From the NCBI RefSeq assembly GCF_903166585.1, contig NZ_CAESCM010000001.1:751079-815078 (forward strand): DNA of 64,000 nucleotides, read 5' to 3'. The notes below the pieces were generated by a model. The model had not been told where the DNA came from and did not search any database. It saw only the letters and a program-made list of their open reading frames with translations. This document shows positions 1 through 8,020 of the stretch, one piece after another (positions within the stretch are counted from its first letter, which is position 1; each line of letters starts with the position of its first letter). The position numbers were made by a program, and so were the translations under genes. Source of the stretch: Pedobacter ghigonis (GTDB lineage: Bacteria; Bacteroidota; Bacteroidia; Sphingobacteriales; Sphingobacteriaceae).

Positions 1-2
1 AC

Positions 3-584
3 AATTCATCCCAACGAATCACCTATATACAATATGGAACAGTTCTGCCGAAGCGAGCGGACATTTACCATATTAATATTCCTGAAGATCTCAGAGGAGA
101 AGGAAAGAATTTTGAAATTCTTGTTGAAGTCACTCTATCATTTACCTCTCGGACTAGACTTACTAGAAAAGGAGCACATTCATATTTAGCTACATGGCTC
201 GAATGGCGCTCATCAAGATATAATGAGAATATGACAAGCTTCAGAACTAGAACGATTGAATATCTTGATGAAGAAAATAGTGATGGAAACGTTTCGGAAG
301 AAGGCGAGGGAGCCATTAAATGGTGCCTTCGTGAAAATCCTTTGTGGGGTGGCAATGATATAAACCGAAATAATTCGACAGTTCAGAAAAGCTGGGCGAT
401 TTTAAAACCACACCAACTTGCCGATAACTTTAGTATTGCAATCGTTGGACATTCCGGATGGGATAAAGATTTACAAGCCGAAACGGATTATGCTCTAGCT
501 ATTTCTTTCGAAGCGATAGGGGCTGAAGTTCCATTGTATAAATTGATTTCTGAGGCTCAGATAGAAATGGAGCAGGAAACCTAG
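3..584 (+). CDS. S8 subtilisin-like peptidase, C-terminal part (5' end outside window)
   Basis: An open frame enters from the left edge and ends with a stop at 582-584, giving about 193 residues with no start inside the window. An ATG at 231 is internal. The sequence resembles the C-terminal beta-rich domain of a large S8 subtilase family found beside AAA ATPases. The features I match are LVEVTLSFTSRTRLTRKG, the YLATWLEW segment, the STVQKSWAILKPHQL segment, the IVGHSGWDKD segment and a final TDYALAISFEA strand. No catalytic Asp/His/Ser is visible because that part lies upstream. In the IetAS defence pair an AAA ATPase (IetA) precedes such a protease (IetS); the ATPase would be outside this window. 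The family call is from memory of conserved motifs, and the IetS assignment is inference. Confidence 0.6.
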   Translation, partial: NSSQRITYIQYGTVLPKRADIYHINIPEDLRGEGKNFEILVEVTLSFTSRTRLTRKGAHSYLATWLEWRSSRYNENMTSFRTRTIEYLDEENSDGNVSEEGEGAIKWCLRENPLWGGNDINRNNSTVQKSWAILKPHQLADNFSIAIVGHSGWDKDLQAETDYALAISFEAIGAEVPLYKLISEAQIEMEQET

Positions 585-1048
585 CTGGAATAAATCCTAC
601 TTGCTGCTTTAAATAAGAAACATACATTTTTGTAATTTTATAAAATCGGTTTCTGTTTCCTCATCATCTGTCATAAAGATGAGTTGTATAGGAAGTAATA
701 GTAAATTTTCCAGTAACTTTCTAATTGGAAAAACCAATTCAATTGCCCCCTCTTTGCCAAAATACAAAACAAAGACAAGCAATAATTTACAGTAAATATA
801 TTTCTGGTGGGATGAGGTCAATCTATTCTGGTTTATTCAATAGCTTAATTATCAGTTTATTGGACTGTTCAATCTCTACCGAAAGAAACTGACCTTAAAT
901 TCCGGAATGAGTTGATCCCTCCTAGCGAAATCTCCAGATTAGTTCTTAGCCGATAGGTTAACGAATGTTCGATCCTTTTTCCCCATTCTTCTCAGCGCCG
1001 CCTTTGAGCGGGTTTATCAGCAGAGCGTCTCCATTATATTAGAACAGA
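585..1048. other. Intergenic stretch, no convincing gene
   Basis: These 464 bases lie between the rightward peptidase gene and the leftward FRG gene, so both genes end here (convergent). A 70-codon leftward frame at 609-821 is AT-rich, shows no family features and has no neighbour context; I do not accept it. Short leftward stop-free stretches near 880-1040 have protein-like composition but are broken by stops and could be decayed coding DNA. No terminator hairpin with a clear T-tract was found. Confidence 0.5.
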
Positions 1049-2560
1049 TTAAGCCAGTCCAAATACCTTGAGGTGTGCGGGGTTGAAATAAACAGTCGGA
1101 TGTTCAGCGTCCAGCTCAAGTACCATCTGGCTAGGAATGACGTCTTTTGAAAATAGCTCGCACAGCTTCTCGAACCGAAACAGGTACTGCGGATGATAGA
1201 TGAGTTGTACAAGTGCCACGGGATTGCTATCAATATCTTCCTCCAATCCCTCTTTGATATATTTCGCTATCGAGTTGCGCTTTGCCCATAATATCCCATA
1301 ACCGCAGACATGCGCCCTGCCCCGAGCACCATCCCCATTGGTCATTTCGACCAATACCTTACTCGGAACCAGTGGATTGAAGTCGTAAATAGGATTTTTA
1401 TAATGAATGGCGGCCATGAAGACAAAGCGGATGATAGCGGTGGCAATCTGTTTACTACTATAGGGCAGCAACCGCATACCGTCCCAGATGAGGTTGCATC
1501 CGAAGTCGATTTGCTGCTGCAGTTTTTTGGCGAATGGAATCTTGTTTCTTGTAACATGTATGGAAAATGCTTCGTTTCGGTTTTCGCTCAGCGTGTTGAT
1601 GGCATCGGTCAACTGGGTGATGTAGTTGTTGATATTCAGCGCTCGAATGTCGCTTAGACGGATATCCAGGGTAACCATATGTTTCCGGTTAAAGCTCGAC
1701 CAGGTTTCTGGTGAGGATTCCAGCCAGTTTTTTATCTTTTTACTTTGCCAGGAACGGTGCCTGGGCATTCCTTTGCTTACATATTCATACATGTCCGTCT
1801 CCGGAAGTATTTTGATCTGTTGAGCCGCCAGTAGGGATTCGATAAAGGTAATGTTATTGCTTCTGCGCTCGGCCTCGAAATAATGGTCCAGATTCATCTC
1901 AAGTACGCTCTTTTTATCGGGATAAATTTCGTTGTCCTGGATGGCATTCGATGGCTCCTGGTAAGGAAAAAGAATCCGGTTGAACTGGTAGAAATTTTCG
2001 ATTCCTTTGAATGGGGTGTACAGGAACTGTCCATGCTGGGCTTCTAGCCGCCAGAGGTTCGCCACAGAGACCGAGAGGAAGCAGGGCCGCAGTTCGTTGG
2101 CTTTGAGTATCTTCTTGAAGTAGGATTCAGCAAACTCAACTAGGCTGGCGAAGTCCTGGGAATTTACGCAAATGATACAGGCCTGCTGACCGGGCTGGTT
2201 AGCGGCAGAGTGCGTGGCGAAATAACCGGCTACCTCTGGTACTGTCGTAAAGTCGATATAGTTGGTGGGCAGGCCGTAATGTTGGGCGATGGCAAAAAGT
2301 TCATCAACCTTGCTCAGGTGCTTTTGTAGTACTTTGTTTTCGGAAGCGAAATGATATAACATGGTTATTCGGTCCCTGGCAGCGAGGTACTGCGTTTCAT
2401 TAAGCCTATGGAGTGAGGAAACGACTTCCCAGTTCTGGGCCTGCCCCCTAAAGAGATGATATTTGCCTTCCGCTTTCCATTTTTCAGCTAAGGCAAACGC
2501 TTCAGTTAGGCTGTTCACTTCTGTAACTATAGGATCGAAGGCGATATCATCTAGATTCAT
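1049..2560 (-). CDS. FRG domain-containing protein
   Basis: A 503-residue soluble protein with no signal peptide or membrane segment. The FRG domain (named after its Phe-Arg-Gly motif) is seen at the N-terminus: FRGQAQNW at about residues 37-44, followed by IAQHYGLPTNYIDFTTVPEV at about 91-110, the conserved HYGLPT-x-D box of the family. The remaining roughly 350 residues are not recognised. FRG proteins have no settled biochemical activity but are common in mobile and anti-phage loci. It is the last gene of a leftward run: its start lies 151 bp downstream of the TIGR04141-type gene, which lies 93 bp downstream of the WYL-like gene. Domain assignment is fairly sure; a defence role is inference from context. 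Confidence 0.85.
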   Translation of the reverse strand: MNLDDIAFDPIVTEVNSLTEAFALAEKWKAEGKYHLFRGQAQNWEVVSSLHRLNETQYLAARDRITMLYHFASENKVLQKHLSKVDELFAIAQHYGLPTNYIDFTTVPEVAGYFATHSAANQPGQQACIICVNSQDFASLVEFAESYFKKILKANELRPCFLSVSVANLWRLEAQHGQFLYTPFKGIENFYQFNRILFPYQEPSNAIQDNEIYPDKKSVLEMNLDHYFEAERRSNNITFIESLLAAQQIKILPETDMYEYVSKGMPRHRSWQSKKIKNWLESSPETWSSFNRKHMVTLDIRLSDIRALNINNYITQLTDAINTLSENRNEAFSIHVTRNKIPFAKKLQQQIDFGCNLIWDGMRLLPYSSKQIATAIIRFVFMAAIHYKNPIYDFNPLVPSKVLVEMTNGDGARGRAHVCGYGILWAKRNSIAKYIKEGLEEDIDSNPVALVQLIYHPQYLFRFEKLCELFSKDVIPSQMVLELDAEHPTVYFNPAHLKVFGLA

Positions 2561-2711
2561 TCAAGATATTTTGGTGGTTTGATGGGGTTGTTGATTTTGG
2601 TGTTTCAAAATTAGGCTGATAACCCAAAGCTTTTCTTTCAGTGATCGTTTTGGGATCTTGCTGTTGGAATATTCTCAGGTCGCCACTTTCAACGGACTCG
2701 GGCTGCTGTTA

Positions 2712-4490
2712 TCATCTCGGACTATTCCGGCTGATCTGGGCGACGTAAAGTTCGAAGTAGCTTTGCCTCATATCGCTCGAGCATTCGATGAGCGAAAATC
2801 TGGCGATATTGGATTTGAAGCGTTCAATCTGGTCTTCCACTAAGAAATCATCTTTAAGATGCGAGGAAAATGCAAGTACATAGTTTACTTTCTTTATCAC
2901 AAAGAGGCCTTTGAAATCCTCGAAGGATAGGCCCTGGACATGGCCGGCTCGTTCAGCTAGGGCATGCGCTTCCTCCAGCCACTTTTTTTCTTTGCTGGCC
3001 AGATCGAATTTTAGCCTTCGCGCCGATAGGATAATCTGGTTGGTCAGCTCACGGATCTGTCCTCCGAAACCATATTTGACATGGATGAGGTAGATATTGT
3101 CCTTATCATAATGGATAAGGTCACAGAGTTCAATGCCATCTGGGGTAAAGGTGTCCATGACGATATAGCCTGCCCTGCCCTGGTAGCTCAGATTGTAGTC
3201 TCTTTCAGTGGCCAGGATTTTTTTGTCCCATGGCAGATCCAAGATTGTCTTTGGGGTCTTATTGGCCCTGAAGATATGGAGGGCATCGGTCTGCAGTTCA
3301 TTGACAAAGGTTGCACGCAGTTTGAACCATTTGGTATCAATAAGAAAATAGGGTGTTTGGTCGAGGTGAAATTCCGCGTTGAAATGGTAGAGAAAGGCGG
3401 AACCGACGCTCTTTTTGTTGTTGTGGTAACAGGTCACCCGAACGCCCTGAAGAAAGACCATCAGGCTGAATTTATCGTTTTCGCCCACCTGTGTCAGCGC
3501 GTGCCGCATCACTTTGAGGTAAATTTCATCTTTGTGCTCTGCCCTCCCAAATTGTTTATGACCTCCGTCGTCCGTTTTTGCTTTTAATATGTAATAGTCC
3601 GCCTCGTAAAACTTTTCGATATTGTTGGGATCACAGAAATCAAATTCAAAATGGGGCTGGTATTCATCAACGGTGCGGTTAATGTGCGGGATGTCGTCGT
3701 AGAGCTGCTGGATCAGTAAGGGATAAAGTTGATCCCTGATGAAACCGCTGTCAGTGACCTCTTCATAGGAGCTCAGGTAATCTGACGGCGCTAGTTCCTG
3801 TATGTAGTTGAGTTCGCTCACCAAATCGTCCAGGGCATCGAAGTCAATTGCTTTTTTGACCTTGAAGCCTTTGCTGACGGTGATCTGGATGCGTTCGTTG
3901 ACCTTGGTCTTCAGGTAGGAGAAATGGGTATCTGTGGTCGCTCTGGAAAGTCTGAGTTGTATCTCCACCGGAAATTTCCCAAACCTGATGAAGTCCATGA
4001 TTCGGAAATCTTTTCGAAACTGTTCATTCATGCCCACCCTATTTCCGGTGATGCCGCGGGAGCGTATAGAGATGAGCTCATCTTGATCCCTGGTCATGAT
4101 CCGGCTGTAGGTGTTCAGTCCGTAAGACTCATCGATATACGGAAGGATGATGCGAAAGGCGCTTCCTCCAACGATGGCCAGTAAGTCAATGCTCGTCTCG
4201 ACAAAGAGTACGAGAGATAACAGTTGCTGGGAAAAATCGCGGTCTATCGTGAGGTCCTCTGGCAAAAAGTCCTTCCAATCCGATTCAGCTTCATGGCCAT
4301 TGTCCACGAAAAGTGAGTATTTGTGTTGTTCGGTCGCATAGGTGGTCAGTCGGCCCAGGATTTCGCTGACGGTTTGCTTTTTGAGTGGATTGCTGGCCAG
4401 GATATATTTGATGATGGCGGTATTGTCCTTTAGGGACCTGAGCAATCGGTGTCTGCGATTGATGCGGTAAACGGTTGGGTTTTGGGTCAT
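2712..4490 (-). CDS. TIGR04141/DUF6119-type sporadically distributed protein
   Basis: A 592-residue cytoplasmic protein. I match it to the TIGR04141 'sporadically distributed' family by three features: its length, the central box SIRSRGITGNRVG at about residues 141-153 (family pattern: loop, then S-R-x-[IL]-T-G), and the C-terminal box GIELCDLIHYDKDNIYLIHVK around residues 452-472, which reads like the family's E-x-CD...xIHVK motif. That box has the layout of a restriction-endonuclease-like core with His in place of the second acidic residue; nuclease activity is only a guess. Middle gene of the leftward WYL-like/TIGR04141/FRG run. The family is known for patchy distribution and mobile-island location but has no assigned function. 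Confidence 0.7.
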   Translation of the reverse strand: MTQNPTVYRINRRHRLLRSLKDNTAIIKYILASNPLKKQTVSEILGRLTTYATEQHKYSLFVDNGHEAESDWKDFLPEDLTIDRDFSQQLLSLVLFVETSIDLLAIVGGSAFRIILPYIDESYGLNTYSRIMTRDQDELISIRSRGITGNRVGMNEQFRKDFRIMDFIRFGKFPVEIQLRLSRATTDTHFSYLKTKVNERIQITVSKGFKVKKAIDFDALDDLVSELNYIQELAPSDYLSSYEEVTDSGFIRDQLYPLLIQQLYDDIPHINRTVDEYQPHFEFDFCDPNNIEKFYEADYYILKAKTDDGGHKQFGRAEHKDEIYLKVMRHALTQVGENDKFSLMVFLQGVRVTCYHNNKKSVGSAFLYHFNAEFHLDQTPYFLIDTKWFKLRATFVNELQTDALHIFRANKTPKTILDLPWDKKILATERDYNLSYQGRAGYIVMDTFTPDGIELCDLIHYDKDNIYLIHVKYGFGGQIRELTNQIILSARRLKFDLASKEKKWLEEAHALAERAGHVQGLSFEDFKGLFVIKKVNYVLAFSSHLKDDFLVEDQIERFKSNIARFSLIECSSDMRQSYFELYVAQISRNSPR

Positions 4491-4583
4491 GGAGCGTCAA
4501 TTTGTTTTTAGTTTAGCATGATTACGGCTAAAAGTATTTTCATCTAGTCAAGATGGATTTATCATTTACTTGGTTGACTTTTT

Positions 4584-5714
4584 TTAAACCCTTCTGTTTG
4601 GAGCTTGAATCACGAGTAGGCTGGATTCTAAAATTCCGGTCATACGAAAGTGTCGAACTGCCTTTCGAAGGTTACAATAAGCCCTGACATAATTTATTTT
4701 TGGGAGAACCTCTTCTACATCTGGTCCAAGCAATATTTCGTAATTGTCAATAGTCCGATAGGTTTGATTTCCAAACTTGTCGCTGTATTTGATTTGTAGA
4801 TAATGTTGACCGTTGCTCGCTATTTCATCTTTAATCAGTTGTTCAACCGTCAGGCTTTGCTTCAATAATCTTTGTCCGCCTGATTCTTCGACTAGATAAC
4901 CAGGGGCTGTTTTGATAAATGGTGTTGCAATAAGGGTGAACTCTCCGAGTTTATCGAGCGCTATTTCTTCATTCTGCAGAGTGATGAAGTTGAAGGCGGT
5001 AATGAAATATAACCCACTTTTACAGTACAGATTTATTGGTTTTACGACAACATCGCCGATCAACAAATAAGAGGATTGCTTTATGGCCTGCTCCAAATTT
5101 CCAATCAATGTTTCTGAAATGATGGGAAGTGCCAATAGCGCCTCGATGGGTAAGACAACTTCGGAATACTTTTCACTCGCTGCATTATAATATTTACACT
5201 TGGCTATCCTTGTGGGAAATATCTTGTTTTTTTTACTTACCCCTTTGGGAAGTTTGCTTGGATCGTGTTCGCTGACCTGCAAAACCAACATCACTGGCGG
5301 GATAAAAACCATGTGTGCTGCTATGGAATTCGTTTGAGATCTGCCACCGGTCACCTTTGACTCAATTTGTAGGAAACTTCGGCGTTTTCCCATTTCGATT
5401 TGTAGGTTCTTTAAGGAAACTAAACTCCCCTTAAAGATGGGGTCTATTTCTCGCTGGTCTGACTGAGGATGTGCGCTCAGCTCCGATGCGGAAAACCAAT
5501 GTTCTGAGAACTCATTCTTTTTTGTGGAAAACCAAAGGCATTTGTAGCGGTTCTGTGCGTCTTCGCCATCGTCTTCTTGTTTGCTAATTACCTCAGAAAC
5601 AACCATCGTTGGTGGCGTCATCAAATGTTCCCCGCTTATGATTATCCCCGTAGAGGCCTCGCGGAATGGGTGGGTCCGTAGTGAAACAATGCTTCCGATG
5701 GAAAATGTTGACAT
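4584..5714 (-). CDS. SH3-barrel (DUF2158-like) protein with WYL-like C-terminus
   Basis: A 376-residue soluble protein. The N-terminus (about 5-80) has the pattern of DUF2158-type small barrels: FSIGSIVSL, then TPPTMVVSEV, then YKCLWFSTKK and a WFSASEL end. A second similar barrel may start near residue 95 (GSLVSLKNLQIEM). The C-terminus (about 300-370) resembles a WYL-domain ending: a YLQIKYSDKFGNQTYRTI strand pair, then NYVRAYCNLRKAVRHFRM. WYL domains bind nucleic-acid or small ligands and regulate many phage-defence islands. No helix-turn-helix is visible. It is the first gene of a leftward operon and divergent from the RNA/RT unit, sharing a 50-bp promoter gap, so it could regulate both. 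The WYL call is moderate; the function is inference. Confidence 0.6.
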   Translation of the reverse strand: MSTFSIGSIVSLRTHPFREASTGIIISGEHLMTPPTMVVSEVISKQEDDGEDAQNRYKCLWFSTKKNEFSEHWFSASELSAHPQSDQREIDPIFKGSLVSLKNLQIEMGKRRSFLQIESKVTGGRSQTNSIAAHMVFIPPVMLVLQVSEHDPSKLPKGVSKKNKIFPTRIAKCKYYNAASEKYSEVVLPIEALLALPIISETLIGNLEQAIKQSSYLLIGDVVVKPINLYCKSGLYFITAFNFITLQNEEIALDKLGEFTLIATPFIKTAPGYLVEESGGQRLLKQSLTVEQLIKDEIASNGQHYLQIKYSDKFGNQTYRTIDNYEILLGPDVEEVLPKINYVRAYCNLRKAVRHFRMTGILESSLLVIQAPNRRV

Positions 5715-5724
5715 GTGTGAGTGC

Positions 5725-5742
5725 GTTATGTTAAATTATAAC
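5725..5742. promoter_or_regulatory. Inverted repeat GTTAT-N8-ATAAC in divergent promoter gap
   Basis: Perfect 5-bp arms (5725-5729 and 5738-5742) are separated by 8 bases. They sit between the start codon of the WYL-like gene and the two -7 boxes. The position fits an operator that could control the leftward operon and perhaps the rightward RNA/RT unit. Short arms in AT-rich DNA can arise by chance. Confidence 0.3.
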
Positions 5743-5743
5743 A

Positions 5744-5751
5744 CAAATATA
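5744..5751 (-). promoter_or_regulatory. Leftward Bacteroidota -7 box (TATATTTG) for the WYL-like operon
   Basis: Read on the minus strand this is TATATTTG, an exact match to the Bacteroidota primary-sigma -7 element TAnnTTTG. It lies 30 bp upstream of the start codon at 5714, a suitable distance. No good -33 TTG was found at the usual spacing. Confidence 0.55.
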
Positions 5752-5752
5752 A

Positions 5753-5760
5753 TATCTTTG
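5753..5760 (+). promoter_or_regulatory. Rightward Bacteroidota -7 box (TATCTTTG) for the structured RNA/RT unit
   Basis: TATCTTTG at 5753-5760 matches TAnnTTTG exactly. A start site about 5-7 bases downstream would fall at about 5765-5767, which is the first base of the long inverted repeat. The match between predicted transcript start and the 5' stem arm is the best evidence that a discrete RNA starts here. The -33 element is poor. Confidence 0.6.
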
Positions 5761-5764
5761 GGCT

Positions 5765-6128
5765 AACTAGGGTACGGATTTAACATGTAGCAACTGGAGA
5801 CAGACCATTCTTACCGGTACAGAATAGCGTACGCAGGGCTGGACATTGTGATTACCGCCCTTATAGGAAGGAGATATCGTCTCGATACTTCTTGCCCGTA
5901 GAGGAGGAATGTCGACTCCGAGCATGCTCGCGGTCCGCATTCCGATGGTTAAACATAGTACAAAGGTAATAAGAATCTGACGTAATTTAAATGCTGTTAT
6001 CATAATGGCTTGAATTAATGTGATTTGCTTTACTGAATTTGGAAAATTTGGCGTGACTCAAGAAATTGGGTGACGGTCTGCTCAATTTTGAGTGTATGCG
6101 CAGTGAATGACGCCAAAGTACCCTAGTT
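5765..6128 (+). ncRNA. Structured noncoding RNA partnering the reverse transcriptase (DRT-type)
   Basis: AACTAGGGTAC at 5765-5775 is the exact reverse complement of GTACCCTAGTT at 6118-6128, an 11-bp closing stem whose outer end is the predicted transcription start. A second perfect stem, TTTGGCGT (6047-6054) with ACGCCAAA (6110-6117), abuts it directly, so the two could stack. Inside the second stem, 6056-6061 can pair with 6088-6093. The body contains a strong hairpin at 5906-5943 (GGAATG/CATTCC outer arms, CGAGCATGCTCG palindromic tip), a 5-bp hairpin at 5807-5825, and a small one at 5875-5887. The 3' arm runs into a T7 tract (6127-6133), 7 nt before the RT start codon at 6136. Upstream RNAs of this kind template cDNA in DRT2 and DRT9 systems. 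Structure was read by eye, without folding or covariation. Confidence 0.7.
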
Positions 6129-6135
6129 TTTTTCT

Positions 6136-7725
6136 ATGAAGATCAAACAAAAATCAAGCTGGCTCAAGAATCGTGGTTATCTCCACTTGACTAATCAAAT
6201 CGATGTCTATACCCGCAAAAGCGAGGTACTTGGAAAGGTAAGCAATCCTAGTTTCGTTGCTAAGCATGACTTTTTCCCGCTACTACATACGATCATTTCT
6301 GAGCGCCGGTATAAGCGGGCCAAAGATGGCGGAAATGACTCTAGGGCACACTCGCACAATGGGGAGCCTACTGTCAAAGATCGGCCCCTACATTATGCAA
6401 CGCATATGGATTCGATGGTTTTTGGTTACTATGCTGAATTGCTGCAAAAAGACTATTTGCTACGGTTACAACTAAACCCTTTGCTTTCGGACTGCGTCAC
6501 AGCCTACAGGCGGATTGAGGATCCGAAACGAAAAGGTAAAAATAAAGGGACCATCCACTTCGCCAGCGAGGTATTTCAGGAGATTGAAAAACGGGCATTA
6601 CAGGGTTGTACAGTGTTGAAGTTCGATATCGAGAGTTTTTTTAGTTCGATTGACCATAAGATGCTCAAGCAAGCATGGATTGATCTACTTCAAAAACCAA
6701 CAATGCCAACAGATCATTATAACGTTTACCGCGCGTCTACCCGCTTTTCGTATATCAATCGGGATGATTTGCGGATGCCAAACCGCGGTCATGGTGGCCG
6801 TTCCGGTTTTGATGAAAAGAGGCTTGCCCGAATTAGAAAACTGGGTGTCGTTGCTTTTTTCGAATCTCCAAGGGCCTTTAGAGATGAATTGAAGCTGGGA
6901 AAATTTTGTATTCATAAAAACAAGTTTAAAAATGAGGCTGGGGAGATGATCGGAATTCCCCAAGGCTTACCCATCAGTGCCGTCTTGGCCAATCTTTACC
7001 TGCTAAAACCGGATACGGTTATCTTTAAGGAGATCGTAGAAGGGCTTGGGGGATATTACCGCCGATATTCAGATGATATCATTGTCATCTGTAAGCCCGA
7101 GGAAAAGCAATTGGTCAAAGACATTGTGGAGAAAAGTCTGTCAGACAATAAGGTCAAGGTAAGCATTCCTAAAACGGAGGAGTTTTTCTACCACACCAAA
7201 CTCGGGCCATCCGGAAATCGGATACAAGGTTATAAGATTGAAAAAGGTGAATGGAAAGTAGGTGCTCCGTTAACTTATCTTGGCTTTGAGTTTGATGGCG
7301 TGCGCACATTGATAAAATCGGCAAATGTGGCAAAATTTTATCGGAGAATGGTTTTCGCTGTGAAAAGTAGAACTAGACGGGCTATGCTTTCAGCGGCGGC
7401 CAACCCTGACCTCACCGATAAACTTTTCAAACGAAGGTTATTTCGATTATATGCCAACATTAACCTCGAGAAATCTTACAAACACCACAATTTGAAGCGG
7501 CTGGAAAGAAATGTTAACGGTGAGTATGTTTATCAAATCGAGGTGGATAAAAGGGAATTTAGAAGTAATTATTTTAGCTATGCAAGGCGTGCTGATGAAA
7601 TTATGAATCAACGACACATCCTGCGCCAACTTCGCAGGCACCGCTCAATTTTTAGGAAGACCGTCAGGTTGCAGTTAGAAAAGTTCAAAGCCCGTCAGAA
7701 CGTAAGACTTTCATCCAATTTGTAG
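6136..7725 (+). CDS. Defence-type reverse transcriptase (UG/DRT class, DRT2-like)
   Basis: A 529-residue reverse transcriptase. Motif A is LKFDIESFFSSIDH (catalytic Asp164), motif B GIPQGLPISAVLANLYL (about 273-289), motif C YSDD (311-314) with both catalytic Asp present, then TYLGFEFDG. The N-terminal extension has RGYLH (13-17), NPSFVAKHDFFPLL (37-50) and KDRPLHYATHMDS (81-93), which I recall as typical of the UG2/DRT2-type and related defence RTs. The retron VTG and NAxxH motifs are not seen, nor are group II intron maturase or endonuclease domains. The Arg/Lys-rich C-terminus (about 410-529) may bind RNA. Translation starts 7 nt after the closing stem of the upstream structured RNA, so both are likely one transcript. 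A weak hairpin with T5 at 7861-7880 could end it. RT identity is sure; DRT2 versus DRT9 or a new UG class is not settled. Confidence 0.93.
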   Translation: MKIKQKSSWLKNRGYLHLTNQIDVYTRKSEVLGKVSNPSFVAKHDFFPLLHTIISERRYKRAKDGGNDSRAHSHNGEPTVKDRPLHYATHMDSMVFGYYAELLQKDYLLRLQLNPLLSDCVTAYRRIEDPKRKGKNKGTIHFASEVFQEIEKRALQGCTVLKFDIESFFSSIDHKMLKQAWIDLLQKPTMPTDHYNVYRASTRFSYINRDDLRMPNRGHGGRSGFDEKRLARIRKLGVVAFFESPRAFRDELKLGKFCIHKNKFKNEAGEMIGIPQGLPISAVLANLYLLKPDTVIFKEIVEGLGGYYRRYSDDIIVICKPEEKQLVKDIVEKSLSDNKVKVSIPKTEEFFYHTKLGPSGNRIQGYKIEKGEWKVGAPLTYLGFEFDGVRTLIKSANVAKFYRRMVFAVKSRTRRAMLSAAANPDLTDKLFKRRLFRLYANINLEKSYKHHNLKRLERNVNGEYVYQIEVDKREFRSNYFSYARRADEIMNQRHILRQLRRHRSIFRKTVRLQLEKFKARQNVRLSSNL

Positions 7726-8020
7726 AGGTTTGAACTAAGATAAGCTCAAGCTGCCTACAGTTTACCAAGCAAGATTGGCTTACAAACACGTTACTGCTAG
7801 AATAAACTGATTTAGCAACAGTTTAATTTTCGATTACGACAAATCTCATCGTTAAAGCCGAATGCTGACTGGGCATTTTTCTGTTGGTTCAATAACCGAT
7901 AGTTTATTTGCCAAAATTATAACAAAAGCTAAGTTAACAAAAATGGAAACCGTTATTGGGAATTGCGGGTTTAATGCATTCAGTCGGATTCTTTCAATCA
8001 GGGGGCACCTATTTGATTTC

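Noticed and set aside
609..821. A 70-codon leftward frame
   Set aside because: AT-rich, no family features, no start context and no conserved neighbour.
3081..3587. 168-codon frame antisense to the TIGR04141-type gene
   Set aside because: It lies wholly within a clearly coding gene on the other strand and has shadow-like composition.
5767..6003. An ordinary 78-codon gene on the minus strand
   Set aside because: It overlaps the structured RNA and its stop lies in the 5' stem arm. The open frame is better explained as part of the RNA or its cDNA.
5765..7725. Calling the RT and its upstream RNA a classical retron
   Set aside because: The RT lacks the retron NAxxH and VTG motifs, and has an N-terminal extension like defence UG/DRT enzymes. 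The RNA is longer than usual retron msr-msd RNAs. The inverted repeat alone is retron-like but not decisive.
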